Positions 62,799-63,419 of a stretch of DNA of 63,419 nt are shown here, piece after piece. Both the position numbers and the translations under genes were made by a program. Source of the stretch: a virus; the IMG/VR virus record IMGVR_UViG_3300026512_000011, positions 1-63,419 of that record; one strand, given 5' to 3'. Under the pieces are notes generated by a model that worked only from the letters and a program-made list of their open reading frames with translations, ran no database searches and had not been told where the DNA came from. Positions within the stretch are counted from its first letter, which is position 1, and each line of letters begins with the position of its first letter.

Positions 62799-63416
62799 AT
62801 GATGAATGAAATGTTTGGATTAGTTCAATTAGTTAGAGTTAAACCTAATTCACTTGAATTTCTCCAAGAAGAATATGAAAAATACTTAAAAGGATTAAAA
62901 CCTTTAGACTTTATTTTAGTAGTATTTGAAGATAAAAATGCTTTTCACGATATAAATTTAAAACTAAACACAGGATTTGATTTATCCAATAAGGAATTAG
63001 TAGAACTACATTCAAGAACTAAAGTAGAAACAGGAGTAAAATGGTTAGCTCCTTATGGTTATGTAATGCACATAGTCCCTCGTTCTGGAATATCGTATAA
63101 AACTCCTATTAAACTTCTTAATGCTCCAGCTACAATAGAAGCCGAATATAGAGGAGACATTTCTTTGTTGTTAGGAGTAGATAAAGATTATTTAGATGAA
63201 TTTGAATCTTATAAAGACATTATAAAATGGATGAATAGTATAAGTATTCCATCAAGAACAAGATTAGCTCAAGCCATTATACAAAAAACTCCACTTACCA
63301 ACATTCAGATAAGATATTTTTATTATATGATAGATGATTATGTATATGAAGATTTTGCAAATCTATTTCCATCGGAAAGAAGTGATAAAGGATTTGGTTC
63401 AACTGGAACAAAATAA
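62799..63416 (+). CDS. dut: dUTPase-like protein
   Basis: 205 residues with dUTPase motifs: TGFDL (58-62), VPRSGIS (93-99), LLNAPATIEAEYRGDI (~106-121), SRTRLAQAII (~152-161) and the P-loop-like C-terminus RSDKGFGSTG. In motif III the usual Gly-x-Ile-Asp reads Ala-Thr-Ile-Glu, so the catalytic acid is Glu. It is longer than a minimal dUTPase (~150) because of an insertion ~125-150 and a segment before the last motif. It hydrolyses dUTP to dUMP, the ThyX substrate. It ends 3 nt before the window edge. Confidence 0.8.
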   Translation: MMNEMFGLVQLVRVKPNSLEFLQEEYEKYLKGLKPLDFILVVFEDKNAFHDINLKLNTGFDLSNKELVELHSRTKVETGVKWLAPYGYVMHIVPRSGISYKTPIKLLNAPATIEAEYRGDISLLLGVDKDYLDEFESYKDIIKWMNSISIPSRTRLAQAIIQKTPLTNIQIRYFYYMIDDYVYEDFANLFPSERSDKGFGSTGTK

Positions 63417-63419
63417 TCA

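Noticed and set aside
1-63419. Temperate lifestyle
   Set aside because: No integrase, recombination attachment site or CI-like repressor was seen; the one winged-helix protein is not enough.

Overview
The window looks like a complete or nearly complete genome of a tailed phage with a long non-contractile tail (siphovirus type), about 63 kb and very AT-rich. I see HK97-type capsid and portal genes, a tape-measure protein, tail-tip genes and no contractile sheath. An inner- and outer-membrane spanin pair (Rz/Rz1) with a lipobox means the host is Gram-negative. ThyX in place of ThyA, an anaerobic class III ribonucleotide reductase, three inteins and a solitary TnpB insertion fit an anaerobic or microaerophilic, perhaps thermophilic, host. 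An Aquificales-type host is possible, but that is inference. I found no integrase, tRNA gene or CRISPR array, so a lytic lifestyle is likely.

Layout: two divergent arms leave a non-coding centre (about 32.85-35.3 kb). The left arm (32.85 kb down to 0, all minus strand) begins with small unknown genes and a winged-helix regulator. It then carries an SbcD/SbcC (gp47/gp46-like) nuclease pair, RNase H, a DNA methyltransferase, terminase, portal, Mu F-like protein, protease-scaffold, capsid, tail tube, connectors, a frameshifted tail chaperone, tape measure, tail tip and spike. It ends with a lysis cassette (holin, Rz, Rz1, M15 peptidase) and a few enzymes: a RuvC-like nuclease, a papain-like fold, an HExxH protein and a metallophosphoesterase.

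The right arm (35.3-63.4 kb, all plus strand) is replication and nucleotide metabolism. It holds an archaeo-eukaryotic-type primase, a lytic transglycosylase, two tandem ThyX paralogues, an NPPY methyltransferase, NrdG, and an NrdD split over two genes with two inteins in the first. These are followed by a gp32-like ssDNA-binding protein, UvsX/RecA, a UvsW-like helicase, a TOPRIM primase, a DnaB-like helicase, a UDG-like/exonuclease/family A polymerase fusion with an intein in motif A, a dNMP-kinase-like protein and a dUTPase. Many small Cys-rich and membrane proteins lie between them.

The centre holds pyrimidine- and purine-rich stretches, a 17-nt sequence repeated in inverted orientation (with a third diverged copy), divergent promoters, and an IS200/IS605-type element carrying only tnpB, whose base composition is clearly richer in GC. 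This is the best candidate for the replication origin and early control region.

Promoters read as TTGAYW - 16 nt - TAWATT/TACATT, and three of them share an almost identical spacer containing AATGGAC. Intrinsic terminators follow the capsid, tail-tube and several other units, and suggest that output of abundant proteins is set by local promoter/terminator units. Ribosome binding sites are strong (AGGAGGT type), TTG starts are common, and neighbouring genes often overlap by TAATG or ATGA.
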